The notes under the pieces were generated by a model, which did not search any database, was not told where the DNA came from, and saw only the letters and a program-made list of their open reading frames with translations. A stretch of 64,000 nt of DNA from Clostridiales bacterium. Lineage in GTDB: Bacteria > Bacillota > Clostridia > Oscillospirales > Oscillospiraceae. The DNA is taken from NCBI GenBank assembly GCA_012719035.1, contig JAAYBD010000014.1, positions 1-64,000 on the forward strand, written 5' to 3'. Numbering within the stretch: the first letter of the stretch is position 1; the number at the start of each line of letters is the position of its first letter. This document shows, in pieces, positions 1 to 8,001 of the stretch. The translations under genes were made by a program, and so were the position numbers.

Positions 1-46
1 CTTTCAAAATCTTGATAATTTGCTCTTCTGTGAATCTCGTTTTCAT
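1..46 (-). mobile_element. IS3-family transposase OrfA, first 15 codons (element continues beyond left edge)
   Basis: Reading leftwards from the ATG at 46-44, the sequence encodes MKTRFTEEQIIKILK and runs off the window. The RFTEEQII(K/x)IL block is the hallmark N-terminus of the HTH_Tnp_1 OrfA proteins of IS3-family elements, where it forms the DNA-binding helix-turn-helix that recognises the terminal repeats. A ribosome binding site (AAAGGGACG) lies about 8 bases upstream and a TATAAT-like box is visible near 70-75 on the minus strand. The outer end of the element should lie between about 47 and 105, but only one end is present, so neither the terminal repeat nor the target duplication can be fixed. 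Only 15 residues are visible, hence the moderate confidence. Confidence 0.6.
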
Positions 47-102
47 GTTAATCACGTCCCTTTCAAAAATTATAGCATATCGTGACTAACATTCCTATTG
101 GT

Positions 103-729
103 TTAGTTTTCGGGGTTCAGGTCAGAGGTGCCGCAGCCTGAGCAATATTTCGGACCACTTTGATTGGAGGTCTGCTGATAGTAATATTGAGAGTTTTGAG
201 TACTTTGCTGATACGTCTTCTGTTGATTGGGCTGCTGATATCCGGGCTGAGAATAAGGGTTCTGATAGCCCTGTGAATATGGATTTTGGTAGCCGGACTG
301 ACCGTAGCCGGCGCCATATGCATCTGTTTTTCCGGGAACGCCGACATAAACTATGTCATTGCTGAAAGCCATGATGGGCAGGAAGATGAAACCCAGAAAA
401 ATAAGACCGCAGGCCCAGCCGCCGCCTTTTCCAAAGGCTTGCGCAAATTTTACCCATGTGATAATCATAATGATAAAGTTGGCAATAGGGATAAGAAGGA
501 GCAGAAACAGCCAGCCATTGCCCCAAGTGATTTTAAAAAGCACATAGAGGTTATAGAACGGAACAATAGCCGCCCAACCGGGTTCACCGGCTTTCTGGTA
601 TAGAAACCAAAGTGCGACAATTACCAGCGCTCCGACAAGCAGACTGAAAAATGTGGTTCCTGTAGACATTTGATAGACATCGCGGTAAAGATCATAATTA
701 TAGCCGTAATCGTATGGGGATACAGACAT
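103..729 (-). CDS. DUF5684-type membrane protein with Gln/Tyr-rich tail and half zinc ribbon
   Basis: A 208-residue membrane protein. Three hydrophobic segments (about 27-45, 72-92 and 106-122) surround the block KAGEPGWAAIVPFYNLYVLF, which is typical of the DUF5684 family (often automatically named signal-peptidase-related; function unknown). Residues 140-190 are low complexity, with repeats such as GYQNPYSQ, followed by KYCSGCG (Cys196, Cys199) and a stop nine residues later. Relatives often carry a full zinc ribbon with two CxxC pairs, so the tail looks cut short. An IS3-type element begins just beyond the stop and may have replaced the original 3' end. The start has a strong GGGAGG site 8 bases upstream. 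No functional partner is evident. Confidence 0.7.
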   Translation of the reverse strand: MSVSPYDYGYNYDLYRDVYQMSTGTTFFSLLVGALVIVALWFLYQKAGEPGWAAIVPFYNLYVLFKITWGNGWLFLLLLIPIANFIIMIITWVKFAQAFGKGGGWACGLIFLGFIFLPIMAFSNDIVYVGVPGKTDAYGAGYGQSGYQNPYSQGYQNPYSQPGYQQPNQQKTYQQSTQNSQYYYQQTSNQSGPKYCSGCGTSDLNPEN

Positions 730-788
730 ATTTTACCTCCCTTTTATAACTCTCTCTCTCAAAACATACAGCGGGTACTGATGAGCAT

Positions 789-817
789 AGTGTACAATAA
801 AGTTAATGCAAGTACAA
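789..817 (-). promoter_or_regulatory. Putative sigma-A promoter for the DUF5684-type gene
   Basis: On the minus strand, TTGTAC (817-812) and TACACT (794-789) are separated by exactly 17 bases, about 60 bases before the start codon at 729. The match is by eye only. Confidence 0.4.
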
Positions 818-900
818 GGGCTTTTCGTATTTTTCATCCATTATCCACCCGCCCTGTAATTTATACGCGGCATTGGGTCACATATTCCCATAATCAAGGC

Positions 901-927
901 GGAGCAGAGCCTTGCCGGATCTGCTCC
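901..927 (-). terminator. Inverted repeat after the purine transporter operon (weak terminator candidate)
   Basis: GGAGCAGA at 901-908 and TCTGCTCC at 920-927 form an 8-bp stem immediately after the stop of the last permease gene. The bases that follow on the minus strand are not T-rich, so an intrinsic terminator is uncertain. Confidence 0.3.
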
Positions 928-933
928 ATATTT

Positions 934-1914
934 CTATCTTTCTTCTCGGAAATATGCAAGTCCAAGGCTTGCAGGCGGCTGGTTTTCGCGCTTTTTGCGA
1001 AGCGAAACGAAAATTAGTACGATAACTGTCGCTATATATGGGAAAATATTGTAAATCTGATCCGGTATTCCGAGCGAAATATAAAGACGCATAACGGACA
1101 GGGCACCGACAATGAAAGCACAGAATACGGCGCGAGAGGGATTCCACATAGCAAAGATGACAAGCGCGACGGAAAGCCATCCGTAGCCGGAGATGCAGTT
1201 GTGAACCCATACGCCGCCTACTCCGTTTGCGGAGTTCATGACGATATAAAGCCCGCCGAGTCCGGTGATGCCGCCGCCGATAACGGTTGCAAGATACTTG
1301 TATCGTTCCACGTTTATACCCGCCGCGTCAGCGGTGGCGGGGTTTTCACCTACACTGCGGAGATTAAGACCGACTCTTGTATATTTGAGAAAGACGGCAA
1401 GAACGATAGCGCAGACAAGGCTAAGATAAACCATGAAATTATAGGAAAAGAAAAGTTTTCCAACAATAGGAATCGTTGAAAGCGCCGGGAATAAGGGCGT
1501 GTTGAAGGCTGTCTTTGTAAGATCGCTGACAACCACATAGCCGCCTGCTGCGTTGCTCATTGCCTCTCCGACAAAGTTTCCGAAACCAATACCGAAGATG
1601 GTAAGTGCAAGGCCTGTTACATTCTGATTTGCGCGGAAAGTAATAGTGATGACGCTGTAAATCAGAGCGCCAAGTGCAGCACAAAGAAAGGCGCAGCCTA
1701 TCGCAATGAGCACAGATATAATTGCAACAGGATTTTCCGCCGATTTTTCATAATAATATGAGCCGCCAAGACCTGCAACGGCGCCCATAAACATCATGCC
1801 TTCTACACCAAGGTTCAGGTTGCCCGACTTCTCAGTAAGGCTTTCACCCAGAGTACCGAAAAGCAGAGGGCAGGATGCAAGAACAGCGGCACAGAAGAAA
1901 TTAAGCATTGTCAT
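934..1914 (-). CDS. nupQ: Nucleoside ABC transporter permease (NupQ/YufQ type)
   Basis: Second inner-membrane permease of a BMP-type purine nucleoside importer, about 326 residues with roughly eight hydrophobic helices (BPD_transp_2 family). Internal blocks such as KSGNLNLGVEGMM near the N-terminus and GENPATADAAGINV in the middle are conserved in the NupQ/YufQ/RbsC-like permeases. The ORF opens nine bases further upstream, but that ATG directly abuts the AAGGGGG site. The ATG at 1914, 8 bases downstream of the site, is the better start. It overlaps the preceding permease gene by a few codons, so translation is probably coupled. It is the last gene of the xpt-bmp-ATPase-permease-permease group. 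Confidence 0.85.
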   Translation of the reverse strand: MTMLNFFCAAVLASCPLLFGTLGESLTEKSGNLNLGVEGMMFMGAVAGLGGSYYYEKSAENPVAIISVLIAIGCAFLCAALGALIYSVITITFRANQNVTGLALTIFGIGFGNFVGEAMSNAAGGYVVVSDLTKTAFNTPLFPALSTIPIVGKLFFSYNFMVYLSLVCAIVLAVFLKYTRVGLNLRSVGENPATADAAGINVERYKYLATVIGGGITGLGGLYIVMNSANGVGGVWVHNCISGYGWLSVALVIFAMWNPSRAVFCAFIVGALSVMRLYISLGIPDQIYNIFPYIATVIVLIFVSLRKKRENQPPASLGLAYFREER

Positions 1915-3010
1915 TTTTAACATCCCCCTTTTTCCTGTGTCCTCTGAAAATTACGCGGTAGCCGATGAAAAACTCACAAGCGAGCATTGAAAAAAGGATG
2001 ATTCCGGTCAAAACTCCGCTTGCTGAAGCGGGAATTTTAAAGTTTGTCTGAATAGTGTTTGAGCCTTTGCTCAGTATAGCGAGGAAAAATGAAATTCCAA
2101 TCATAGTAAAGGGATTCAGTTTGGCAAGCCAAGCAACGGTGATTGCCGTAAAGCCGACACCGCCTGCCGTTCCCTCGTTAAGGGTATAATCAGCGCCGCA
2201 TACGGTGATGTATCCGATGATTCCTGCAATGGCACCCGAAACGAACATAGTGCGCATGATAATCATAGGCACGTTCATTCCCGCGTAGCGGGCGGTTCTC
2301 TCCGACTCTCCCACAACGGATATCTCGTAGCCATGCTTGCTGTATCTAAGGTATACAAACATAGCCGCAACAAGGAGAAGGACGATTATCCAGCCTATGT
2401 GGACTCCGAAAACCTTTGGGAGTCTTGCGTTTGCGTCAAACATTGCGATTATCGGGAAGCCGGTTCCTTTCGGGTCTTTCCAAGGACCGTTTTGCAGATA
2501 TTGTTCGATTCCTAAAAGGATGTAGTTGAGCATCAGCGTAAAAAGTGTTTCATTTGTACCCCATTTTGCTCTGAATATAGCAGGGATAAGTCCTGCTATA
2601 CCGCCTGCAACAGCTCCGGCGATGAACATTACGGCAAGAAGTACAGGTCGCGGCATGGTCTCATAGTGGAACAGGGCAAAATATGTTGCGGCTATGGCAC
2701 CAGCCAAAAGCTGACCTTCAGCGCCGATGTTCCAGAATTTCATTTTAAATGCGGGGGCAATGGCGATTGCGCATCCCAAGAGCGGAACCATTATTTTAAC
2801 GGTTTCGACTCTTGAGGTTTTGGTTTTCAAGGAACCGCGTATCATATCCGCATAAACTTCAAACGGGTTGTGCTTTAAAATAAGAATGATAACAGCGCCT
2901 ATGGAAAGCGCGACAAGTATTGCCGCGATGCGAATAAACCAAGCTTTCTGCATTGAGATATCTTCGCGCTTTGCAATGCGGACAAACGGCTCTTTTTTTG
3001 TTTTTTCCAT
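1901..3010 (-). CDS. nupP: Nucleoside ABC transporter permease (NupP/YufP type)
   Basis: First permease of the BMP-type importer, 369 residues. A short cytoplasmic N-terminus precedes the first helix at about 25-46, followed by some eight or nine further helices. AFKMKFWNIGAEGQLLAGA and GESERTARYAGMNV are the conserved BPD_transp_2 loop segments, the latter probably contacting the ATPase. The start ATG shares one base with the TGA of the ATPase gene, and a GGGGGTGAG site lies inside that gene, so the two are translationally coupled. Family members pair with a second permease as here. Substrate is inferred as purine nucleosides from the BMP-type lipoprotein and the neighbouring xpt. Confidence 0.87.
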   Translation of the reverse strand: MEKTKKEPFVRIAKREDISMQKAWFIRIAAILVALSIGAVIILILKHNPFEVYADMIRGSLKTKTSRVETVKIMVPLLGCAIAIAPAFKMKFWNIGAEGQLLAGAIAATYFALFHYETMPRPVLLAVMFIAGAVAGGIAGLIPAIFRAKWGTNETLFTLMLNYILLGIEQYLQNGPWKDPKGTGFPIIAMFDANARLPKVFGVHIGWIIVLLLVAAMFVYLRYSKHGYEISVVGESERTARYAGMNVPMIIMRTMFVSGAIAGIIGYITVCGADYTLNEGTAGGVGFTAITVAWLAKLNPFTMIGISFFLAILSKGSNTIQTNFKIPASASGVLTGIILFSMLACEFFIGYRVIFRGHRKKGDVKNDNA

Positions 3011-4548
3011 CAGCTCTCACCCCCGTTTGTACTGCCGCCCACCTGCGTCATAAGCAGACCGAGCTGTTCCTTTGTAGCAGTTCTTGCGTCCACAATTCCA
3101 CTGACCCTGCCTCCGCAGAGTACCAATATCCGGTCGCATAGCTGAAGAAGAACATCCAAATCCTCGCCGACATATATAACGGCGGCATTCTTCTCCTTTT
3201 GTTCATTTAAAAGGTGGTAAATCGTAAAGGAGGAGTTGATATCCAGCCCGCGAACCGGATAGGCCGCCATGATGACTGTCGGCTCAGAGGCAATCTCACG
3301 TCCCAGAAGCACCTTCTGCACGTTTCCGCCCGAAAGTCTGCTTACAGGTGTTGAAACAGAGGGAGTGGAGACCTCCAAACGCTCAACAACATCTGCGGCA
3401 AGCTTTTTGCCGGGTCGGCGGTCAGTAAAAATGCCTTTGCCGCGGCGGTATGAGCGGAGCATCATGTTGCCTACCATGCCCATTCCCGCAACAAGCCCCA
3501 TACCGAGCCTGTCCTCGGGAACGAAAGCAAGCGAAACGCCCAGCTGTCTGATGCTGAGAGGATCACGCCCGACCAGCTCGCGCGGCTTTCCGCCGTCTGC
3601 GGGAATGTATGAGATACTGCCGCTTTTAATTGGATAAAGACCCGCGATAGCTTCGCACAGCTCACGCTGCCCGCTTCCCGCGATTCCCGCAATCCCCAGT
3701 ATTTCGCCGCTTTTCGCAGTAAAAGATACATTATCCAGAACCTTAACGCCGTCGGAACTGGTGCAGTTCAGGCTTTGGACGGTAAGGCGATCCTTGGCGT
3801 GCCTTACCGGAGGACGTTCTATATCAAGGCTCACAGCGCGTCCGACCATCATATTGGTGAGCGCCTGCGGGTTGGTTTCGGATGTATTTACTGTGGCAAT
3901 GTATTCTCCCTTGCGCAGGACGGCGACCCTGTCTGAAATTTCCATGACCTCGTTGAGCTTATGGGTGATTATGACGATTGCCTTGCCGTCTTTTTTCATA
4001 TTGCGCAGAATGTCAAAAAGTTTGTTCGCCTCCTGCGGTGTCAGGACGGCTGTAGGTTCGTCAAGTATGAGAATGTTGGCACCGCGGTACAGTACCTTGA
4101 TTATTTCAACTGTCTGCTTTTCCGAGACAGACATATCGTAAATCTTTTTATCGGGGTCAAGCTCAAAACCGTATCTCGCGGAAATTTCTGAAATTTCTGC
4201 GGAAAGCTTTTTGCGGTCCAAATGCCCTTTTCCCGGAAGTCCAAGAACGATGTTTTCTGCGGCGGTAAAGATGTCAATCAGCTTGAAATGCTGATGTATC
4301 ATGCCAATGCCCAAAGAGAACGCGTCCTTAGGAGAAGTAATGGAAACCTCCCTGCCATCGACAAGAATTTGTCCGCTGTCGGGATAATATATGCCTGAAA
4401 TCATGTTCATAAGAGTTGTTTTGCCACTGCCGTTTTCGCCCAGCAGGGCAAGAATTTCACCTTTTTTCAGTGAGAGGGAAACATTGTTGTTGGCAACCAC
4501 GCTTCCGAAAGTCTTTGTAATATTGCGCAGCTCTATCGCGTGTTCCAT
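3010..4548 (-). CDS. nupO: Nucleoside ABC transporter ATPase, two tandem ABC domains (NupO/YufO type)
   Basis: 512-residue tandem ATPase that energises the two permeases. The first domain has a canonical Walker A, GENGSGKT (residues 37-44), and Walker B ILILDEPTAVLT. The second domain has the degenerate P-loop GIAGSGQRE and the signature LSGGNVQK, the usual asymmetry in sugar and nucleoside importers of the RbsA/NupO type. The start is preceded by AAAGGAG with 8-base spacing. It sits 333 bases downstream of the lipoprotein gene, beyond a stem-loop, so its expression may be lower than that of the binding protein and partly driven by its own promoter. Confidence 0.9.
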   Translation of the reverse strand: MEHAIELRNITKTFGSVVANNNVSLSLKKGEILALLGENGSGKTTLMNMISGIYYPDSGQILVDGREVSITSPKDAFSLGIGMIHQHFKLIDIFTAAENIVLGLPGKGHLDRKKLSAEISEISARYGFELDPDKKIYDMSVSEKQTVEIIKVLYRGANILILDEPTAVLTPQEANKLFDILRNMKKDGKAIVIITHKLNEVMEISDRVAVLRKGEYIATVNTSETNPQALTNMMVGRAVSLDIERPPVRHAKDRLTVQSLNCTSSDGVKVLDNVSFTAKSGEILGIAGIAGSGQRELCEAIAGLYPIKSGSISYIPADGGKPRELVGRDPLSIRQLGVSLAFVPEDRLGMGLVAGMGMVGNMMLRSYRRGKGIFTDRRPGKKLAADVVERLEVSTPSVSTPVSRLSGGNVQKVLLGREIASEPTVIMAAYPVRGLDINSSFTIYHLLNEQKEKNAAVIYVGEDLDVLLQLCDRILVLCGGRVSGIVDARTATKEQLGLLMTQVGGSTNGGES

Positions 4549-4706
4549 GGGCCCACTCCTTTCGAGCCGGAGAAGTCGGACTTTTTTATGACGTCCCCGC
4601 CGGCTTTATTATGCGCTGTTTGTCCCTTCCTCATCGGCAGTATCGAGCTTGTACAATATAAAAACAGCGCTGTCTCTTTTTCTTTATAATTAGAAAGTGG
4701 TATTAA

Positions 4707-4735
4707 ACTGTATGCTTTACCGCTCATCCAAGCAA
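4707..4735 (-). promoter_or_regulatory. Putative internal promoter for the nupOPQ genes
   Basis: TTGCTT (4735-4730, minus strand) and TACAGT (4712-4707) with 17-base spacing. It would give the ATPase and permease genes transcription independent of xpt and the lipoprotein gene. Visual match only. Confidence 0.35.
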
Positions 4736-4832
4736 TTCATGGCAGATTTTAATGTTAAAAGCTCCCATCAATTGCCTGAGCGATACACATTCATATCGAT
4801 TAAAAGGATTTATACCCGCAAAATCAACAATA

Positions 4833-4860
4833 GGCGGAGCCGCGATGCCGCGACCCCGCC
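4833..4860 (-). terminator. Stem-loop after the BMP lipoprotein gene (attenuator)
   Basis: On the minus strand GGCGG..CGCG pairs with CGCG..CCGCC around a short loop, 22 bases after the lipoprotein stop. The downstream bases (TATTGTTGATTTT) are only partly T-rich. Such hairpins commonly stabilise the binding-protein message and reduce read-through into the membrane and ATPase genes. Confidence 0.45.
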
Positions 4861-4881
4861 TTTGGGGGCTTGAGATTGTAA

Positions 4882-6027
4882 TTACTTCAGTACGGTTATA
4901 CCGTCAATAATGTAGTACCATGCGGGAGCGGAAGCTTCTTCACCTTCTGCAAAGTAGTCGTCCTCGGCAACTTCGATGGTCTTTTCGCTTCCATCAAAGT
5001 CAGTGCCGACACCATTGAGGGGGCCTGCGAAAACGTGCCTTGTTCCTGCGGTGATTTCAGCAGCGGCAGCATCAATGGCTTCCTGAGTGCCTTCAGCGGC
5101 GATATCGGTGTTGAGCGGTGTGAGAGAAACAGCACCGTCTGCAAAGCCCTTGCACCAATCCTGTGCGATCTCTCCGCCGTCAAGAAGAGTTTTAACAGCG
5201 TAGGTGTAATATACGCCCCAGTTGATGCGTGCGGAAATGAGGGATGCTTCCGGAGCGGCAGAAATCATATCAGCGTTGTAGCCGACCTGCCATATGCCCG
5301 CTGTCTGAGCTGTTGTTGCGGGGGCAGTCGTATCGGAGTGCTGGCTGATAACATCGCAGCCCTTGTCGATGAGAGCCTGAGCAGCCTGAGCTTCTTTAGT
5401 CGCATTGCTCCACTCATTTGTGTAGATAACGTCCATTGTGACATCGGGGTTAACGCTCTTAGCGCCGAGATAGAAAGCGGTAAAGCCGGAAATGACCTCT
5501 GCAAAGGGCTTCGCGGCAACATAGCCGAGGTGGTTGTTCTCGGTTTTCATACCTGCTGCGATACCTGCAAGATAACGTGCTTCGTGGATAGCAGCGAAGT
5601 AGTTATGAGTGTTTGCAAGCTCGTCTGCAGCGGACTTGAAACCTGTAGCATGGCAGAACTGGATCTCGGGATATTCGGGGGCGACCAGTGCCATATAGTC
5701 TTCAAATCCGAAGCTGTTTGCGAAGATAATGTTGCAGCCTGCTTCGGCAAGCTCGCGTATAGCGGTTTCACAGGCAGAATTTTCAGGGGTGTTTGCCTTG
5801 TAGATAATCTGCTCGTCCTTGATTCCGAGAGTTTTCTGCATTTCTTTGATGCCCAGAACATGGTTATAGTTGTAGCCCATGTCACCCTCGTCGCCGATCA
5901 TAACGACGCCGATTTTGATGTTGGATGCATCCAATGCGGCAGTTTCGCCCTCGGCGTTTTTTTCGCCGCAGGCAGCAAGAGCAAATACCATTGTGAGTGC
6001 CAGCAGCAGTGCGATGACTTTTTTCAT
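4882..6027 (-). CDS. bmpA: BMP-family nucleoside-binding lipoprotein
   Basis: 381-residue substrate-binding lipoprotein. The signal peptide has a hydrophobic core and the lipobox LAAC (Cys20), so the mature protein is anchored to the outer face of the membrane. The body is a BMP/PnrA-type purine nucleoside receptor: IKIGVVMIGDEGDMGYNYNHVLGI and DVISQHSDTTAPATTAQTAG resemble the ligand-binding segments of PnrA and Med. The start has GGAGG 7 bases upstream. It lies 62 bases downstream of xpt and upstream of the ATPase and permeases. Together these support nucleoside uptake feeding purine salvage. Exact ligand specificity (inosine, guanosine or others) cannot be read from the sequence. Confidence 0.9.
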   Translation of the reverse strand: MKKVIALLLALTMVFALAACGEKNAEGETAALDASNIKIGVVMIGDEGDMGYNYNHVLGIKEMQKTLGIKDEQIIYKANTPENSACETAIRELAEAGCNIIFANSFGFEDYMALVAPEYPEIQFCHATGFKSAADELANTHNYFAAIHEARYLAGIAAGMKTENNHLGYVAAKPFAEVISGFTAFYLGAKSVNPDVTMDVIYTNEWSNATKEAQAAQALIDKGCDVISQHSDTTAPATTAQTAGIWQVGYNADMISAAPEASLISARINWGVYYTYAVKTLLDGGEIAQDWCKGFADGAVSLTPLNTDIAAEGTQEAIDAAAAEITAGTRHVFAGPLNGVGTDFDGSEKTIEVAEDDYFAEGEEASAPAWYYIIDGITVLK

Positions 6028-6089
6028 TTCTTTTCCTCCGTTTTCTTATGTGATTTTGCGTAAGCAAAAAAACGCGCATAAAATAAGGA

Positions 6090-6659
6090 TCAGCAGAATT
6101 CTATTCCGCCGCTGCTCATGGACTTTATCCTTGCAAGGGATTCAACACGAACACCTTTGGAGCGAAGAAGCTCCCCTCCCGGCTGGAATGCCTTTTCTAT
6201 CGCGATTCCGGCACCGACAAGCGTCGCACCCGCATCGCTTACGAGAGAAGAAAGCCCTGTCAGTGCAGCGCCGTTTGCGAGAAAATCATCTATAATGAGC
6301 ACCCTGTCTCCGGGTCTTAAAAATTCCTTTGACACAATGATATCGTAAAAAGCCCCGTGAGTAAAGCTTTCTACTCTTGCGGTGTATACATCGCCCGCGA
6401 TATTTTTAGTCTTGCTTTTTTTCGCAAAAATAACGGGACAGTCGAAAACCTGCGCCGTAATGCAGGCTATACCTATCCCGGATGCCTCTATAGTAAGTAT
6501 TTTTGTTATGTTTTCATCTTTGAAAAGGTTATAAAACTCCTTTGCCATTTCTCCGAAGAGTTTTACATCCATCTGGTGATTTAAAAAGCTGTCAACCTTG
6601 AGGACATTTCCGTCCTTGACTTTCCCGTCGCGGAGAATCCTCTCCTCTAAAAGCTGCAC
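6090..6659 (-). CDS. xpt: Xanthine phosphoribosyltransferase
   Basis: Converts xanthine and PRPP to XMP in purine salvage. QLLEERI and NVLKVDSFLNHQMD are near-identical to the Xpt N-terminus, KILTIEASGIG is the conserved core strand, and VLIIDDFLANG is the PRPP-binding motif. The open frame extends to a GTG at 6668, but the AAGGGG site is too close to that codon. The GTG at 6659 gives MQLLEERI, the usual start, with about 8-base spacing, for 189 residues. It is the first gene of the salvage and uptake group. In Bacillus xpt is under a guanine riboswitch. I could not find that motif in the leader here. Confidence 0.92.
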   Translation of the reverse strand: MQLLEERILRDGKVKDGNVLKVDSFLNHQMDVKLFGEMAKEFYNLFKDENITKILTIEASGIGIACITAQVFDCPVIFAKKSKTKNIAGDVYTARVESFTHGAFYDIIVSKEFLRPGDRVLIIDDFLANGAALTGLSSLVSDAGATLVGAGIAIEKAFQPGGELLRSKGVRVESLARIKSMSSGGIEFC

Positions 6660-6726
6660 AGTGCCCACCCCTTAAAAATAATAAAAACGGAAAATGACAA
6701 AAGGTGACATATCCGCCTACAAAAAT

Positions 6727-6755
6727 AGTTTACAGTATTCCTTGCAAATAGACAA
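6727..6755 (-). promoter_or_regulatory. Putative promoter for xpt and the uptake operon
   Basis: TTGTCT (6755-6750) and TAAACT (6732-6727) on the minus strand, 17 bases apart, leaving a leader of roughly 60 bases before the GTG at 6659. Other AT-rich pairs exist nearby, so the choice is tentative. Confidence 0.35.
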
Positions 6756-6889
6756 TATTATATATTTAATAAAAATTATCGAAAACAATGTGGGCTCGTT
6801 AACAGTTTTGTCAAAATTATATCGATTTGGGGAAATATATTTGTAAAGACCGGCTTTATTAGCAAGGATGCAAAAAAATATGTTCAAAA

Positions 6890-6937
6890 AACAAGAAAAA
6901 TAAGAACCGCGCGGAAAACAGAAGCTTTCCGCGCGGG
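6890..6937 (-). terminator. Rho-independent terminator after the parB-like gene
   Basis: CCGCGCGGAAA (6907-6917) and TTTCCGCGCGG (6926-6936) form an 11-bp stem with a short loop. On the minus strand it is followed by TTCTTATTTTTC. A textbook terminator directly after the stop codon. Confidence 0.9.
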
Positions 6938-6943
6938 CAGGTC

Positions 6944-7768
6944 TTATTTTTGCTTGGGTATGCTTATCGTGAGAACAAGCTCGGTGTCCGTTTCGTATTT
7001 CTCCATGCCCGCATCGATGCCGCCTTGCTTCATCACCTCCAGTCCGTGCGTAAGCGTGTTAAGAAATACCCGTACGTCCTTTAGGACAAACATCGTCTTT
7101 CGTTTTCCTTTGCTTTCCGACTCGGGATTCTGTTCCGGTGCTCTGAGAAGACTGTCTACATACTCCTCAGCGGCAGAGACATTCATTCGCTCTTTTATCA
7201 TCTGCTGAAGTGCAAGTCTTTGAGTCTCCTCTCCGCTCAGGCGCAGGAGTGCCCTTCCATGACGCTCTGTCATGTTCTCATCGCGCAGTGTATCCAGAAC
7301 GTCCTGCGGCAGGCGCAAAAGACGAAGTTTGTTCGCGATGGATGGCTGTGATTTTCCAAGCCTTCGTGCAGCTTCCTCCTGACTCATTCCAAAAAGATGT
7401 ATAAGCTGCGAAATGCCTTCGGCCTCCTCAACGAAATCGAGGTCGCGGCGCTGTATGTTCTCCACAAGTGCAAGAAGGCTTGACTCCTCCATGTTTACAT
7501 CGATAACTATGCAGGGAACTTCTCTAAGTCCTGCGAGCATTGAAGCTCGAAGCCTGCGTTCCCCGGCAACAAGTTCATATCTTGTGCCTCGCTTCCTGAC
7601 CGTAAGCGGATTTAAAACGCCGTACTGGGCAATGCTGTCTGAAAGCTCTTTAAGCGATTCCTGAGGGAATCGTTTTCGGGGCTGAACAGGGCTGGGATAA
7701 ATCTCATCTACCGAAAGATAGCTTATTGTATTCCGATAGATGCGAGGGTTTTTCTTTAAAGCCGGCAT
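6944..7768 (-). CDS. ParB/Noc-family DNA-binding protein
   Basis: 274 residues. The N-terminal ParB domain contains the CTP-binding motif GERRLRA and the ENIQRRDL block. A KorB-type helix-turn-helix follows (SQEEAARRLGKSQPSIANKLRLL, about residues 133-155), then a C-terminal segment expected to dimerise. ParB proteins bind parS sites and spread as CTP-dependent clamps for chromosome segregation. The related Noc proteins block division over the nucleoid. There is no parA next to it, so I cannot say which role applies. The start has AAAGGAG with 8-base spacing. A strong terminator follows, so it appears monocistronic. Confidence 0.85.
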   Translation of the reverse strand: MPALKKNPRIYRNTISYLSVDEIYPSPVQPRKRFPQESLKELSDSIAQYGVLNPLTVRKRGTRYELVAGERRLRASMLAGLREVPCIVIDVNMEESSLLALVENIQRRDLDFVEEAEGISQLIHLFGMSQEEAARRLGKSQPSIANKLRLLRLPQDVLDTLRDENMTERHGRALLRLSGEETQRLALQQMIKERMNVSAAEEYVDSLLRAPEQNPESESKGKRKTMFVLKDVRVFLNTLTHGLEVMKQGGIDAGMEKYETDTELVLTISIPKQK

Positions 7769-7798
7769 TTTGTTTTCTCCTTTGCGTCGGAAAAAGCG

Positions 7799-7847
7799 GA
7801 ACAGGCTGCATTATGGTCGGAAATCGGGATGTATTCCCGTCCTGTTC
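7799..7847. repeat. Nested inverted repeats in the parB-like gene leader
   Basis: GAACAGG (7799-7805) pairs with CCTGTTC (7841-7847). Inside it CGGGA (7825-7829) pairs with TCCCG (7835-7839). On the minus strand the outer stem is followed by CGCTTTTTCC, so it could act as an attenuator in front of the parB-like gene. Confidence 0.4.
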
Positions 7848-7872
7848 TGCATTGCTGTAACGCTCTCCGAGA

Positions 7873-7910
7873 ATATATGGTAGCTTATGCTAAGATGATA
7901 TACCATATAT
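7873..7910. repeat. 10-bp inverted repeat, possible operator
   Basis: ATATATGGTA (7873-7882) and TACCATATAT (7901-7910) form perfect 10-bp arms 18 bases apart in the AT-rich region upstream of the parB-like gene. It is neither a parS nor a Noc-site consensus. An operator for an unknown regulator or a cruciform are the alternatives. Confidence 0.4.
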
Positions 7911-7945
7911 TGTGCAAAACTTGCCGGAAAGTGTATCCTGAACGC

Positions 7946-7988
7946 AAAAAATGCACTGTAATCTTTCGTGAAATACAGTGCATTTTTT
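7946..7988. terminator. Bidirectional terminator after DUF378 gene
   Basis: AAAAAATGCACTGTA (7946-7960) and TACAGTGCATTTTTT (7974-7988) form a perfect 15-bp stem with A/T tracts at both ends, just beyond the DUF378 stop. Confidence 0.85.
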
Positions 7989-8001
7989 GATTTTAGTTCG
8001 G

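Larger units (their letters stand above)
4549..4881 (-). other. Gap between lipoprotein and ATPase genes
   Basis: About 330 bases without a gene. It holds a GC-rich stem-loop just after the lipoprotein stop (4833-4860), a promoter-like pair (4707-4735) and the ATPase ribosome binding site. I see no coding potential and no riboswitch consensus here. Confidence 0.5.

Noticed and set aside
5035-6063. 342-codon plus-strand ORF opposite the BMP lipoprotein gene
   Set aside because: It mirrors a well-supported gene, has no ribosome binding site and its translation is Cys/Val-rich with no domain; a shadow of the opposite strand's codon bias.
6660-6900. Guanine/adenine riboswitch before xpt
   Set aside because: Expected from other Firmicutes, but I could not find the conserved loop and junction sequences on the minus strand.
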